From NCBI RefSeq assembly GCF_002105155.1, contig NW_019029018.1:328001-392000 (forward strand): DNA of 64,000 nt, given 5' to 3'. A program made the position numbers and the translations under genes. Shown here one piece after another: positions 31,247-42,904 of this stretch. Under the pieces are notes generated by a model. That model was not told the origin of the DNA. It saw only the letters and a program-made list of their open reading frames with translations, and did not search any database. The first letter of the stretch is position 1, and every line of letters starts with the position of its first letter. Origin of the DNA: Lobosporangium transversale (lineage: Eukaryota > Mortierellomycota > Mortierellomycetes > Mortierellales > Mortierellaceae).

Positions 31247-34160
31247 TTAGCTGCTACTGCTACAACTCTGTAATTTTTTCAGGGCAGAGACAAAGCTGTG
31301 ATAAAATATGATGTTACGGAAGTTTTGATTGGTCATTCGGTTTCTGCGTGCAGACAGGATCCATCCGGCTCTGCTGAATAACCTTTCAGAATCATTGGAA
31401 GTAGCCTGGACAGAAAGGTATGCTCGTGCAAATGGAGCAATATAATCCATTCCTCTTAATCCCTTGTCCTTTTGCTCCTTCCAGTAAAGCTCAGGAGTAA
31501 AAGCAAAACGCGCGATGTCCATCATCGGCGTTCTTGAAATAGACGCATCATAATATACCATATCGACACTAACTATCGAATGGTAATATTCTTGTTCCAA
31601 AAGAGGAAGTTGATCCCAACATGCTCCATCTTGGGTGGCGGCAAACTTTTTTGCTGCATCTCTGGTCACCTCTAGAGCTTTCTTCCTGAGAGAGTCACCA
31701 TTGGTTGTCATTATGTCTTTAATGATACTCAAGGTCACCGGGTTCAGGAATAGCGATATGAGCATAACATCGGGAATGTCATCCACGGCCCACATCGTAT
31801 TGATAAGCCTGTTAAGGTTTCTCCAGAGCTCCTGTGCCGTCTCGGTGTCGTATGTGCGAGAGTCCGGTAGCAACTCTTTCAACTTCACATACATTTGTGA
31901 CAGTTTTGGATGGTCGGTACTGCCCACCCATTCAGTGAATTTGGCTGCATCTGTCATCATATGAATGATTTCACGGAGAGCTTTGACCTCATCACGATCG
32001 AGTAGGTTTGGCTCTAATTCCTTTGCTTTCAACCTTATCTCCCTTTTTTCGGAGGATTCCATGCGATGGTAGGTGCGAGAAATTGCTTGAGAGTAAAGTA
32101 GCACTCTATTTGCCATCTTGTACTGGGAGTTCCATCTTGTAATGTTCCTCGACAGCAACTTGGCACCCTTGCCTTCCTGTTCTTCCACTAAGATAGACAT
32201 CGCCGCGGCATTGCCTCTGAAAAAAACTGAAATATCTTGGCACTTGTCCAATAATTTCTTAGCGGGCTCGCATAGCTCCAAAGACTTATTGATGCAAAGC
32301 TGGATCTTATGTGAGGCGCATGCCAACCAGTGCACCCCCTTGTGATCTTCTTGGTAGAGAGCTATCGCTTTTTTTATATTAGCACCTTGGTCTGTTGTTG
32401 CGCAAATGAGTCTTTCGCTCATATCCATGCTATCAATAGCCTCAGCTGGTAAATGAATCAAAAGACCACAAAAAAAAAAAAAAAAAAAAAAAAAACGTTA
32501 AGAACGTTAAGAACGTTGCAATACTTATGAAAATATAAAGATAAGGGGCAGATGTATCAGCATTTCACTTACCAAACTTCCGGTGAATATTTTGGGATGT
32601 TTGCACCCCATAGACTTGTTCCATCCCTATTGCAATAGATACTGGCTCGAAATTTGGCGTGAAAAAATGCATTGTAGTCCCCAAGAACTTCCTGTGATCG
32701 ACGCTTGTCCAGCAATCTGTCGTGACGGCAGCGTAAAGCTTATAATAGGTAATGTACTCTTTGATTTCGCGTCTCATCTCTCGAACTCGTCGATCCATCC
32801 TGTCTTGCATAGCCATTGTGGTAGGGATATTGAAATAAGGATTGGTCATTTCAATGATTGATCTGAAGATCGTCGAATTAACTGCATCGAATGCCACTCC
32901 ATTGGAGGCTATGTGCAGTAAAAGCGTATCCTCGAATGCTTCTTGTTCATGAGGGAGCGGCTTCTTGAGGCTCTCATTAACAATCTCATCTCGTGCGATG
33001 TCGAATTTTGCCTTTCTTGGTGGAGCCACGTCAACTTCTTCCGGATCAGGTGGCAGCATGATACCTTTAACCCTGCTCTGGTAATTGCGAAATTCTTGGA
33101 GGGCACTATATAAATCGCCATGGCACTGAGTTAAGTGAACAGATATTGAATATCCACTCCCAGTTTTCTTGTATGTAGTACCGCAGATTACTCCATCTTT
33201 CAGGACCAGACACTGGAATTCTTCCTTGCTTGATTTGAAAAAATGACCAATCACGCTGTTTTTGCGAAAGGATTTTTGATTTGGAATCAGGGCTAATGCT
33301 TTTTGAGAGGGAGGGGCGTCAGAGCATTGTTCTGGCGTAGGAATGGTACCAAAATCCAGTAACTCGTACAAATCATACCATCCGTTTGATGCAAAATGAC
33401 TATCCCTCAGCTCAATCCGCCGGTTGGCCAATGCTTCAGCATCAATGGCACGTGTAAAGTCAAAAGAGGGAAGATTAATAGATCTTGAACGCGTAAAGTT
33501 AATATTGCGCTGTTGCGTGGAGCTCAATGTAGAAATCGAGGAGACTGAAGATGGGCCTGGTTTTGACTCCCGATATTGGGAGAAGCTGTTGGATGAACGG
33601 AGAGATGACAGTGGGGCTTGCTGTGCAGCAAGTAGCGTATGATTATAACGTGATGTAGGCAAAGCTGTTGATGATTGAGAACGTCCAAACGTCCTTGGTC
33701 TGGCATGATGAACCGATTGCGCAAATCCACCGGGAGGAGAAGAAGTTTTGATGAACCTCCTCTTTTCGCGACCAATGCTTACCATGGGTCTCATCGTCTG
33801 GGATGAAGACGAGATTGGGTTCGCACCAAGATAGGAGTCTAGTACCTCAAGCTCATCACACGGCATATCTTGCGTCTCGAACGATTCGCCATTGTAGGCT
33901 GCATCACTAGTTTGGGGAGAATCGATTCTATTTGCTGGAAGACTTTTCTGGAGTTGCATTCTTCGTTCGATTTGATTTCGGCGAGGTATAAGGGTCTCTT
34001 CCTCGTCCTCGTCCTCGTCCTCGTCACTGGTGTGCTCCTCCTGATACTCATTCCCCTCCTCGTGTCCATCCTCATACTCATCCTCATCTTCATCCTCATC
34101 CTCATACCCCTGTTCTCCATTCTCATCCTGGTGAAGAGGATCATGTGTATGATTTGCCAT
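31247..34160 (-). CDS. hAT transposase, intact, two exons
   Basis: The exons are 34160-32573 and 32445-31247 with an intron of 127 nt (GTAAGT..CCAG) containing a T run of about 27; the product is 928 aa. The N-terminus is very acidic, then Ser-rich and disordered to about residue 240. A BED-type zinc finger follows at 317-346 (CLVLKDGVIC, then HLTQCH). The RNase H-like core has TTDCWT (Asp 482) and, after the splice, CATTDQGANI (Asp about 548), then RNITRWNS. The C-terminus has the hAT dimerisation signature (YLSVQATSNDSERLFS, then RRNRMT). It cuts and joins the element ends. No lesion is visible, so it may be active. Confidence 0.9.
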
Positions 34161-34841
34161 TATTTCTTAAAGATTTTGTGTGAAAGTAAAACGGGTAACA
34201 ATGGAAAGAAGATAAAGAAGATAAAGAAGATAAAGAAGATAAAGAAGATAAAGAAGATAAAGGCAACGTTGTAGCATTCAATTGGTGTTTGGTTTTGTGT
34301 AGCATGAAAACCTTTCTGTTCCACCAGCTGCAGTTAGCACGCCATTTTTGTTTTTTTGTGAAGAGGCAATGAAGGGTGACTATGGCTGACATCTTTTTTT
34401 AGGCATGTGCATATACAAAACTGACAAATGTTTGAATGAGGATTATCCATTCTGTAGCTGTGAGTAATCAAGCTTTTATTGATGCTCGAGATTCTAAAAT
34501 AAATGCGAATGATGTCTGAGGTAGCAGTGCATGGAGGAGCACTTGGTTAAGCAAGTTAAAAATTTTAATAAATTTTAACAAGTATGCTGAAATATCGAAC
34601 CAGCATGCTGAAAAAATTAACCAGCACGTGCTTGTTCTCAAAAATCGCTACTGCTTCGTTTCCAGCTTAGATCACTGTTGGGAGTATGTGCCCAATCAAT
34701 TGAAAGAACTGGATTCTGCTGAAGTTACACAAGTCTTCACTTTGAACAAAAAGACACTATGGGGAAAGCTAGTTGTTCAGATGAATGTTGGCGCGATGAA
34801 TAGTGACATTTTCTGTCATTTTAAACATTTATTATGTTTGT

Positions 34842-36589
34842 AGGTGAAATGAGAATGTTTGTAGGTGAAATGAGATGAGCCTGAGTAGCTTGCATAATAT
34901 TATACATGTACATGATTTTGTCTACGCTCGTCTGTCTCATGAAGAAGCGGCTATCCAAAGTGTTCAAGCTTGATATGTGATATGCTATAATGGATAATTA
35001 TAAATCCTTTTTATTTGTTTATTATGGTCATTACTAACCTTGAAAAGCTTTATTGTGTGAACATGTATAGCATTGCACTTTCAGGGCTTATAAATGCAGT
35101 ATGATTTGATCCTCAACTTTCCTTTGACATTACAACTATTGAACGAAATGGATTCAAATAGATTTTCTCCAAACCCAGCAAAACTATTTTCTTTCTTCAT
35201 CTCGTTGAGAAGATTATAATTAATGGCTGGTGGATAGTGACTCGTTTACGCGTACGATTTTCAGCCATTTTTCTTCCATCTACCTTTCTTTCTCCACCAT
35301 TTTTTTTATCTCTCCATATCTCTATGCACCCCATCACTTACCCACCTTTTGATCTTACCTCTTCGCAAGTCTTTATATTTTGCTTACTCTGATTGCCATT
35401 TCTTTTGTCTCTCGCCGCATTCCTTTAGCTTCGTTTTCACTCTGGGTATCTTCATATTAGTTTAACTCCCCGCTCTTCGCTTCATCCATTTCTCTTCCAC
35501 TTCTCTTCCACTTCTCCTCGCCTACTTTTCTTTTCCTCTTCTTTGCCCCTCCTCTGTCTATTGTCTAACCTGTCCACGCTGTCTCTTCACGCTGTCAATT
35601 TTCATACATGCTCCATCAATCTTCAAGCTATCTTCATGCATATGCCTCACCAATCTTCATATTAAATTCAATGCTCACGTACCCTATCAAAAGTGAAAAA
35701 TGTACAGATTCCCGTCATTGATTTTATTCTGCTCCTCCTTCACATCGTACAATTTTTTTTTTTTTTGCATACTCAATCAGTTACTCGCCAACATCTAATC
35801 TTCGTAGGGCAATGTTAATAAAGCCAAGGTCCTTAGCGCTCTCTTTCTCGTTTCTTTGTTTAGGTGTTTCCGCCCCCCTCTGCATGTACGTTGAAAGACT
35901 GTAAATGGATACTTTACAAAGTGAGACTGAGGGTATGTCTGAAAGCGAGAACTCTGTTGCGATTTTTGCTCTATCTCCCTATGGCCACATGGCCGATTCT
36001 ACGCAGAATAATCTTTTCAGTAGTGGATCAAGAGTGGCTTATGTGATTCAATTGAGCCAGGACTACGAGAGTAATCGCATGCTTTCAATATGTGGTTATA
36101 GATCATCTGCTCTCGCCCATTCTATCTTACTTTGTAGGCGCAAACATTCCTACATTGAAGGTATATACAAGCATTTCTGCACAAGCTATCACCACTCAGT
36201 CTTTTGTATGTACACTCTTTGCAGTTGGGCTGTTGTGTGCACTCTTTAAAGTTGGTATTCTTGAATTCTTATGAAAATAAGATGGGCTGTTGTGTGCGCT
36301 CTTTAAAAGTGAACGTTCATGTATCCTTGTGTACACACCACAACGCCGCCCTGTTCCACACCAAATGCATATTTATAATATAAATAGTCGTAGGCTTTCC
36401 AGCGGTTTCCCATAACGCGCTTCAACCTGTACACGATAATCCACCTTAATATCGTAAGTATTTCAACTTCGCAATGTATATCGCTTCTAATTGCAACTGC
36501 TTTTCCAACTTCCACAACTGCTTACTCTTTTAATTTAATACTGATTTGGTACCATATATTACGTTTATTGCCTTTTAAGCCTCGCGACC
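34842..36589. other. Intergenic with pyrimidine-rich tract and a weak ORF
   Basis: Around 35270-35600 the plus strand is strongly CT-rich. A 114-aa frame at 35905-36249 (MDTLQSETEGMSESE, then FALSPYGHMADS) might be a small gene or exon but shows no domain. Two copies of a TGGGCTGTTGTGTGC..CTCTTTAAA unit occur at about 36226 and 36283. A TATAAATA at 36379-36386 could serve the downstream secreted-protein gene. Confidence 0.35.
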
Positions 36590-36979
36590 ATGAAACTCGT
36601 TCTCTTTGCTGCTCTCCTGTCACCTGTCTTGGCTGGTATTCCTTTCCGTGGTGCATGTACTTTTCTCCAACCCAACTCATGTGGAGATTGTTACTCTAAT
36701 GGTGTAGTCTGCAAGATAGTGAGGACCGATAATAACCAAGATCTTTCCTTCACAGCCGAAAGGTGGACACAGATTAAGGATAACAGATACTACATGGCAT
36801 GTGACAAGAATAGCTGGGTTTGTGTTGAGAACGACATCCAAAACAAAGACTGGATAACAATTTATGCCGACTCCAGAAAGAAATCGCATTACGATGGTAG
36901 ATCAGTTAGGACACCGTGTACCTCACCTGGTTGTGGTAAAGGCGTTCGAACCGTGTATAGCTTCAAAGTGACAGTGTAG
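36590..36979 (+). CDS. Secreted cysteine-containing protein, 129 aa
   Basis: A short signal peptide (MKLVLFAALLSPVLA, cleavage before GIPF) is followed by a mature domain of 114 residues with eight cysteines (GACTF, NSCGDCYS, VVCK, MACDK, WVCVE, TPCTSPGCG). The even number fits four disulfides. No transmembrane helix follows, so the product is likely extracellular. It starts at the only Met preceding the signal sequence. A TATAAATA lies about 200 nt upstream, and a CAACAGCCC-type repeat occurs further upstream, also seen before the secreted gene at 42.9 kb. The family is not recognised. Confidence 0.75.
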   Translation: MKLVLFAALLSPVLAGIPFRGACTFLQPNSCGDCYSNGVVCKIVRTDNNQDLSFTAERWTQIKDNRYYMACDKNSWVCVENDIQNKDWITIYADSRKKSHYDGRSVRTPCTSPGCGKGVRTVYSFKVTV

Positions 36980-37004
36980 TTTTTTTTTTAAAAAAAAATA
37001 TATT

Positions 37005-37190
37005 GATTTTAGTATCAAGTGTCCAGTATGGCATACTAGTGCTGCGTACCAAAGTAACAAAAATGGTATCATGAAAGAAGATTTTAGTATTACTTTCCAT
37101 GGGTTTTGTGCCGGTCAGTTTTTGTGTTAGTATCACTTGCATCTTGTTTACGAATGTCTGGTATCACTTCCATGTGCTCTCGACAAAAAA
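37005..37190 (+). repeat. Dispersed repeat, copy B
   Basis: It contains TATCAAGTGTCCAGTATGGC and GTGTTAGTATCACTTGC and matches the two blocks of copy A at 5222-5600 in the same order and orientation, without the central insertion. It directly follows the stop of the secreted-protein gene. Confidence 0.55.
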
Positions 37191-37257
37191 AATGGGCGCT
37201 CGGGCGGGGGTGGAAATGATGCTAATATGCGTTTGCGGGATTCGGATTGTCCTTTAG

Positions 37258-37462
37258 AGCATTGCCCACATTGTCCATCAACACACTATCCATCAGCGCA
37301 TTATCCATTAGCACATTATCCACCAGCATATTATCCACCAGCACATTATCCATTAGCATATTATCCATCAGTACATTATCAGCCAGTACATTATCCATCG
37401 GCGCACTGTCTACCATCCCATTGCCCAGCATCCCATTGCCCAGCATCCCATTGCCCATATGC
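37258..37462. repeat. 15-bp minisatellite (ATTATCCA..AGCAC)
   Basis: About eleven degenerate copies of a 15-bp unit containing ATTATCCA are followed by three copies of CCCATTGCCCAGCAT. Because the unit length is a multiple of three, it stays open in several frames on both strands (for example repeated SAHYPLAHYP). It lies just upstream of the MULE-like coding region and may be part of its N-terminal low-complexity part. Confidence 0.85.
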
Positions 37463-37464
37463 TC

Positions 37465-40386
37465 TATCCACATCATCCCACCCAAAGCTCGCGCCAGTGC
37501 CTCTGTTCGTTTCCCAGTTACCCTCACCGTCCGCCAACATCCAAGACGATCCATCAAGGACCAGCACCCATATTTTCAACAGCAGCTGAGGTTCTCTCGC
37601 ACCTTATGTCGCCAAGCGCGAATGCCTATACAAAAGCTCTGTCATCCGAGGGCAAGATTACAAAGGAGAGGCCTATATCTGGCCCTACGTGGGACAATCT
37701 GGAGACACCGCTTTCACCTCCCCTTTCACCACTGTTGCCTACACAACCACTAGACAAGTCCAAGGCGCCTCATCGTTCCAGGCTCTCACCTACCTTTTCA
37801 CCAATGTTGTCTCCGCCATCTCTAGACAAGCCAAAGGCATCTAACCGTTCTAGAAGTAGATCCCCCTCAAATGTTAAAACATAGTATATGCATGTACTGA
37901 AAGATATGAAAAATACAAAATATGTTCTCAATAAACAACTGTTATATCGATCCTCAATAGAATTCTTCCCCAAACTGCCTGAAAGCAAGAGTGTAGACGC
38001 ACTCCCTCCGCCTCCAGAGGATTCATGTAAGATACACAAGCAGCAATTGATCCACGTTCCATACCAGGCAAGAATAAAGATCGAGCGCATTGGCAACCTT
38101 GAGAAAGCTCGCCATACTGGTTTCCACTACCATCAGCATCCACCATCTATTAAGCCGACCGCAGAGGCTATGGCATCATTCGTGGATATGGTGAAGGTGG
38201 CATCAGAGGTGGGGCCCAAGATGTTGTTAGTTGGTACGGATACTCGACCGTCTGTCTTGGAGCTCCATGGTTCATTTAATAACCTCGGTCGTACTGCACA
38301 CCACAGAAGGAAAATCTTAAATGGAATTAAGAAACCTTGGAATATCACTTCTTTGGCTGCATTCGATCGCGATTATAAGATGATGGGGCCCATCAGCTTA
38401 TTGGAAGATGAAGCACACATTATTATTCAGGCGGAGTTCATGAAGGAAATGCTTCGAAGCATGGATGGCTGTATACAGACTGACTCAATTGAATCATTTT
38501 TTCATGATGAGAATTTTCCAAATATCAACATTACGTTCACAAGCGCGTTCAATTTTGTGATCAACAGGACGGTACCCGTTGTGATGTCAATGCTTTTTGG
38601 GAAAACACAAAAGCATTATAAGCACCATTTTCTGGCAATGTTTAAATACTTACCTTTCAAAACATTTATTGAATTTACTGAGGGCTTTCCTGGAATGGTC
38701 TGTGACTTCAATGAGGCGGAACGTGTGGGGTTTGAGCTTGCTGTCCGCGAATATTTTAGGCTCGGTGACAATCATGAAGTACGGCTGGAGAACCACTGCA
38801 GATTCTGTGAAGTCCATTTCCGTCGGTCCTTAATGAGAGTGCAGGGGAATTCTGCCGTAATCCCACCTTCAGAAGAACTGGCTTTCAATCGCAAGTGTCT
38901 AGATCTTCTCGACAAGCACACTGAAGAAAAGTTCCATGGGCTTATTCAAGATCTGGTAGAATCTTTTCCAAGGACAAAAAAATGGATCGATTGGTACATG
39001 CATCCAAATTGAGCGAAATGTATTTTCCAATCTCTTTCTAATGTTGACATTTCAAAGTTCTCAAAGGATACAAATGCCCAAGAGAGTTTGGGAGGGGACT
39101 TTAAGCGCCATGCACCAACTAATAAAAAGGGTATGAATGTCAGGGATACGTATGATTACGGCTGCCGTTACTTGAAGCTAATCGAGCGCGATATTAAACA
39201 AGCCTTGAAGGGATCGACGCTAAGGTACCACCGCTATAAGTACCCTGGGAGAAAAAAAAAAAAGCAGCCCACAGCAACGATGGTCGCGCGCCAGATTGTA
39301 ACAAGACACTGTTCCCCGAAATATTTAAGCGGCAACGTCGAGCAAGTCGCCCTAAAGGAAGTAAGAACAAAGTTCCCAAGCTAGCGATCGACGAAGAATG
39401 GGAAGGCCTCGCAATACCATGACAGGTCCAATATGAGGACTTCAACGCAATCAATACATGTCCTTTAGACGCTCCTCTTATGCTTTGGGTGCTTTTACGT
39501 AGGTTTTCCGGAATGTGCTATTCAACAGCTACCTTAGCGGCCTCCGAAGGAGCCGTACTGGAAGAGGTCGTAAAATTGGTATTAGCAAAAGAGCACGCCA
39601 AGGCAAGACGGATGTGGTGCAAAGAGATCTTAGGTTTGACGGAAGGCGAGCATGACTTATGGGGTCTGTTGAGAATACCTTTACTGATCATTTGCAAGGC
39701 TTGGCTACATTCAAAGTCACTTACGACTCGACGTGTTCTGAAGAGGGATGCCCCAATCGAAGTTCGAAAGAGACACAAAGTTCTGCTTATTTTTTCATGA
39801 GGGGAAATGCACGGCACATTAATCAAGGAAGTTTTGATATGTCGGTTAAGAAAGAACACACTCCCTGTTCTTTGCCAATGCAGACCCAGGGATCCCGCAA
39901 GCGAATGCTTTCATTTAATGTCGACAGTGGAACGTTGGAATCCCTGGATGTGTGCAGTGGCATGCGAGCATATTCCCGAATGGAGGTAGTTGAATGGCCA
40001 CTACTACTCATTATCGACTGCCTTCAAGCATAACACGACTCTCCAGGGCCATTCGTTTGCCCAGACCGATATATTTGTTTCGATGGCGAGGATCTTAATT
40101 TGGCGGGGGTTATACTCCACAGTCAGAGCCAAGGGCATTATACGAGCATGGCTCTGATCAAGGGGCGCTGGGTGTACTATGATGGTATGAAGTAGCGTAA
40201 GCTACAATGGGTCGGTGACCAAATGATTGTTCCTGATGGTTTTCAACCAACTCAGGTATGGTACCTGAGGTCCCACGACCAATTAGCCGGTAACGAGACG
40301 GACATCTCTAGTAGTGCCAGTGCTACTAATGGGGGAGGTCGAGAGGCGGTTCAACTGAGAGTCAAAATTCCAATGAAGGCTTAGAC
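37465..40386 (+). pseudogene. MULE-like transposase fused to a USP-like protease domain, decayed
   Basis: The main frame (37888-39012) has the Mutator-like transposase layout: a His-rich finger (GFHYHQHPP), TDSIESFF (first Asp), a long central helical part, MVCDFNEAE (second Asp), then the C-x2-H motif CEVHF. It continues past a TGA at 39010 (TNAQESLGGDFKRH), then shifts frame. A second domain follows with NTCPLDAPLML, STCSEEGCP, a WPLLLIIDCLQ stretch, and near 40140 a segment with GVILHSQSQGHYTSM and GRWVYYDGM. That matches the Cys box and His box of ubiquitin-specific proteases (C19). A Ser/Pro/Arg-rich N-terminal part lies upstream of a TAG at 37882. Stops at 37882, 39010, about 39417, 40031 and 40192 and two frameshifts inactivate it. 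Confidence 0.6.
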
Positions 40387-42904
40387 TTAATATCCCAATG
40401 AGGACTTGTCGCATCGCTGTGGACATTGACCACATGGTTTCCTTTGATGTTGTTAGAAGAGCTGCTAGCTTAGGAGAATACGATCTATCATTATTATTAT
40501 GATATTGGTAAGAAAAATATACCTAGTCATTTACTTAGTTCTGAAAATGAAATCGGAAAATCAATACTTTGCTTTCTATTAGCTCTAACTCGCTTGTATA
40601 AAGGCTCATACTCCAAAGATGCTTCAACACATGTATTATAGAACAAATTTTTACCTTGAGGTAGATATGAAAGGTAAGAATCACTAAAAATCATATGGGA
40701 AAATGTTGCTTTTGCATTTTATTCTTCATATAGCAAACCAGCCAACAATGCCCTCCCTGAAAAAGATGACTCAGGATTTAGGTGACCGAATACTAAGCAA
40801 TAATATATAAAATAGCAAAGCGCCAACTGTAAAATATCTATGGTAGTTTGCTCTGATATTATAATCGATTTAATTAGAGTGATATCTCTTAACTTGACAT
40901 TGGCTTCAGATGGAAAGTTGATGATGTGAAATTTAAGGACATGGGCTTGGATCACATCTCTTACAAAAGCTGATGCTCAAGATCATAAAGTTGGTGCGCT
41001 GCTGTCGATATCCAATATTGAATCCAAAAATGTCATTTGATTTTTTATCGACTCCTGCTTTTCATACATGTCTGTGTCTGGGAGAAAGCTTATTCCGCGA
41101 AATTATCGTGGCATGAACCTTGTCAATCTAAGGAAAGGTAAGCAAAGGATTGATATTCCGATTTTCACCTTTAAAATGAGCCCATACGAATGGTGAAAAA
41201 GAGGAACCTCTACACTAGAAATTGCAATGGAGACCCTGTCAGGTGACCAATAGGTTTATCTCCTTCAATAGCTAACCAACACTAACAGACATTCACCTAT
41301 GACCCTGTGTAACATGGTTGCTTCAGGAGCCGAAGTTCTCATTTATATTCAATTAAAAAAAAAAAAAAAAAAAAAAAAACGAAAAGAAGGTAATCATCGC
41401 GTTATCAATAAATTCTGGTTTGGATGCGTTCAACCGTAACCCAACAGACAAAAGCTTCGGGTTATCGCCTACTCAGCCAGGCACAAGCACCAGATAATCG
41501 AATGAAAAGCTCCTCCTGCAAAGCTATATTACTACTGCAACATACATTTCTGTCTCATGATAGTCATGCTCCTTATTAGTAACTGAATAACTTAATGCTT
41601 ACTGAGTTCTGCTTCAATATGCTCGGAAGGCACGACGGCAAAGGGCTAATAAGCAACGCTGTTTTGAACGCTTGGTTGAAACAACTCAGTGATTACTTTA
41701 GAGCCCGGTTCACGATTTGGTGCCGAATAAATATATTGATGGATTTATATAGGTGTATAGAAGGATGGTTGTCCTTAAGAGTTGAGACCCATTTCCCCAA
41801 TGTGCAAGTAAGCACCTTCCATTATCCAGAAGAGCCTCACTTGCGCTCTGATACGGGCTCGACACAGGCATCCCCAATAAATAATGCTTAATGCCCCAAT
41901 GATATTTTCTTTCCATCTTCTTAATGGTCTGTATCCCATTTGAAAGACTGACATTAAAGCGCCTTTGGGCATAAATATATGCGTAATATTTAAATCAAGC
42001 AAAGTGAGTTAAAAAAAAAAACAATAACGTGAACGGAGGGATGTCGGAGAAGATTTTTTTTCTTCATACAGGTCGGACATTTAACCGCTCCCAACAGCCA
42101 ACTGCTGAATATGTGTTTGCCGTTTATCCAACAGCCAACTTTGCATGTATAAATATATAATATATATATGTATTTGTATCAATAGTCCATATTCTGCTTT
42201 TCCAACAGCCCACTCTATTGTGTACTGTTTACCCAACAGCTCAACTCTGTATTTGTGCCGTTTACCCTGCATATTTTATAGAACGCTTATAAGATGACAA
42301 GAAATTAAAGGAGCGTGCTGTAGTGTATGACAGATCAAGACCCAGAAATTTAAAAAAACTGTTTGTGCTCCCTTGCATGCATGTGTAACCATTACGTGTA
42401 CTTTGTAGAAACATTCAACATGGATAAGTTCTATCACTGTTCTTATTTTTTATTTTTATTTTTTTACATATCTTTTAATAAATGTGGTGTGTGGACCCAC
42501 ATCCTATCCTCACCTCACCACCCGTCTATTTGTCTGCCCATGCACAACAGCCCAACTCTATTGTGTACTATTTGTCTGACAGTCCAGCTTTTACTTGAAC
42601 CCGTGATACGGACTGACAAGTTCTTGGGAAAACATTAATACCCCTCCATTTCCTTGTAAGAGTTGTCACACAGATTATCTCTCACAGAACTCTCACCAGA
42701 ACCTCATCAAGAACGTTTACAGAAGCTCTCACATCCCTTGATCAAGCCAGGTTCTCGTAAGATTATTATTGGCTTTCGCATTATGATTAAAGTGATGTTT
42801 GTTAACATCTATAACTAATGATTTTTAAAAAAACCACCATCTATCTTATTTCTATTATTATTCTTATTCAACACATCTAGTACCCATTCTTAACAATCTT
42901 CAAA
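40387..42904. other. Intergenic with CAACAGCC motifs
   Basis: There is a poly-A run near 41357-41380. A 98-aa frame at 41595-41891 has no recognisable pattern. Copies of CCAACAGCC/CAACAGCCCA lie at about 42091, 42128, 42202, 42233 and 42544, the last ones within 700 nt of the secreted-protein start. Nothing else is supported. Confidence 0.4.

Larger units (their letters stand above)
30784..34677. mobile_element. hAT-family DNA transposon with long terminal inverted repeats
   Basis: The ends begin CAGTGATCTAAGCTGGAA on both sides in inverted orientation, the CAGTG start being typical of hAT. The inverted repeats extend to about 31190 on the left and start at about 34375 on the right, nearly identical except for a tandem array present only on the left. 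It contains one intact two-exon transposase on the minus strand. The flanking 8 bp (CTTCTCAC and TTGGGAGT) are not a duplicated target site. Confidence 0.88.
30530..34841 (+). pseudogene. Secreted-protein gene split by the hAT transposon
   Basis: The 5' part (30530-30783) encodes a signal peptide (MKLIIPISSLLLLLFFSIAI) and a Ser/Thr-rich segment, reaching a KELLT stretch. The hAT begins at 30784. Directly after the hAT, at 34678, the reading frame resumes (WEYVPNQLKELDSAE) and runs to a TAG at 34839-34841. If the transposon is removed with no extra bases the frame is continuous, giving about 139 residues. With the insertion, translation enters the terminal repeat and ends 13 codons later (SSSDF). 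The function of the protein is unknown. The high quality of both halves suggests a recent disruption. Confidence 0.6.
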
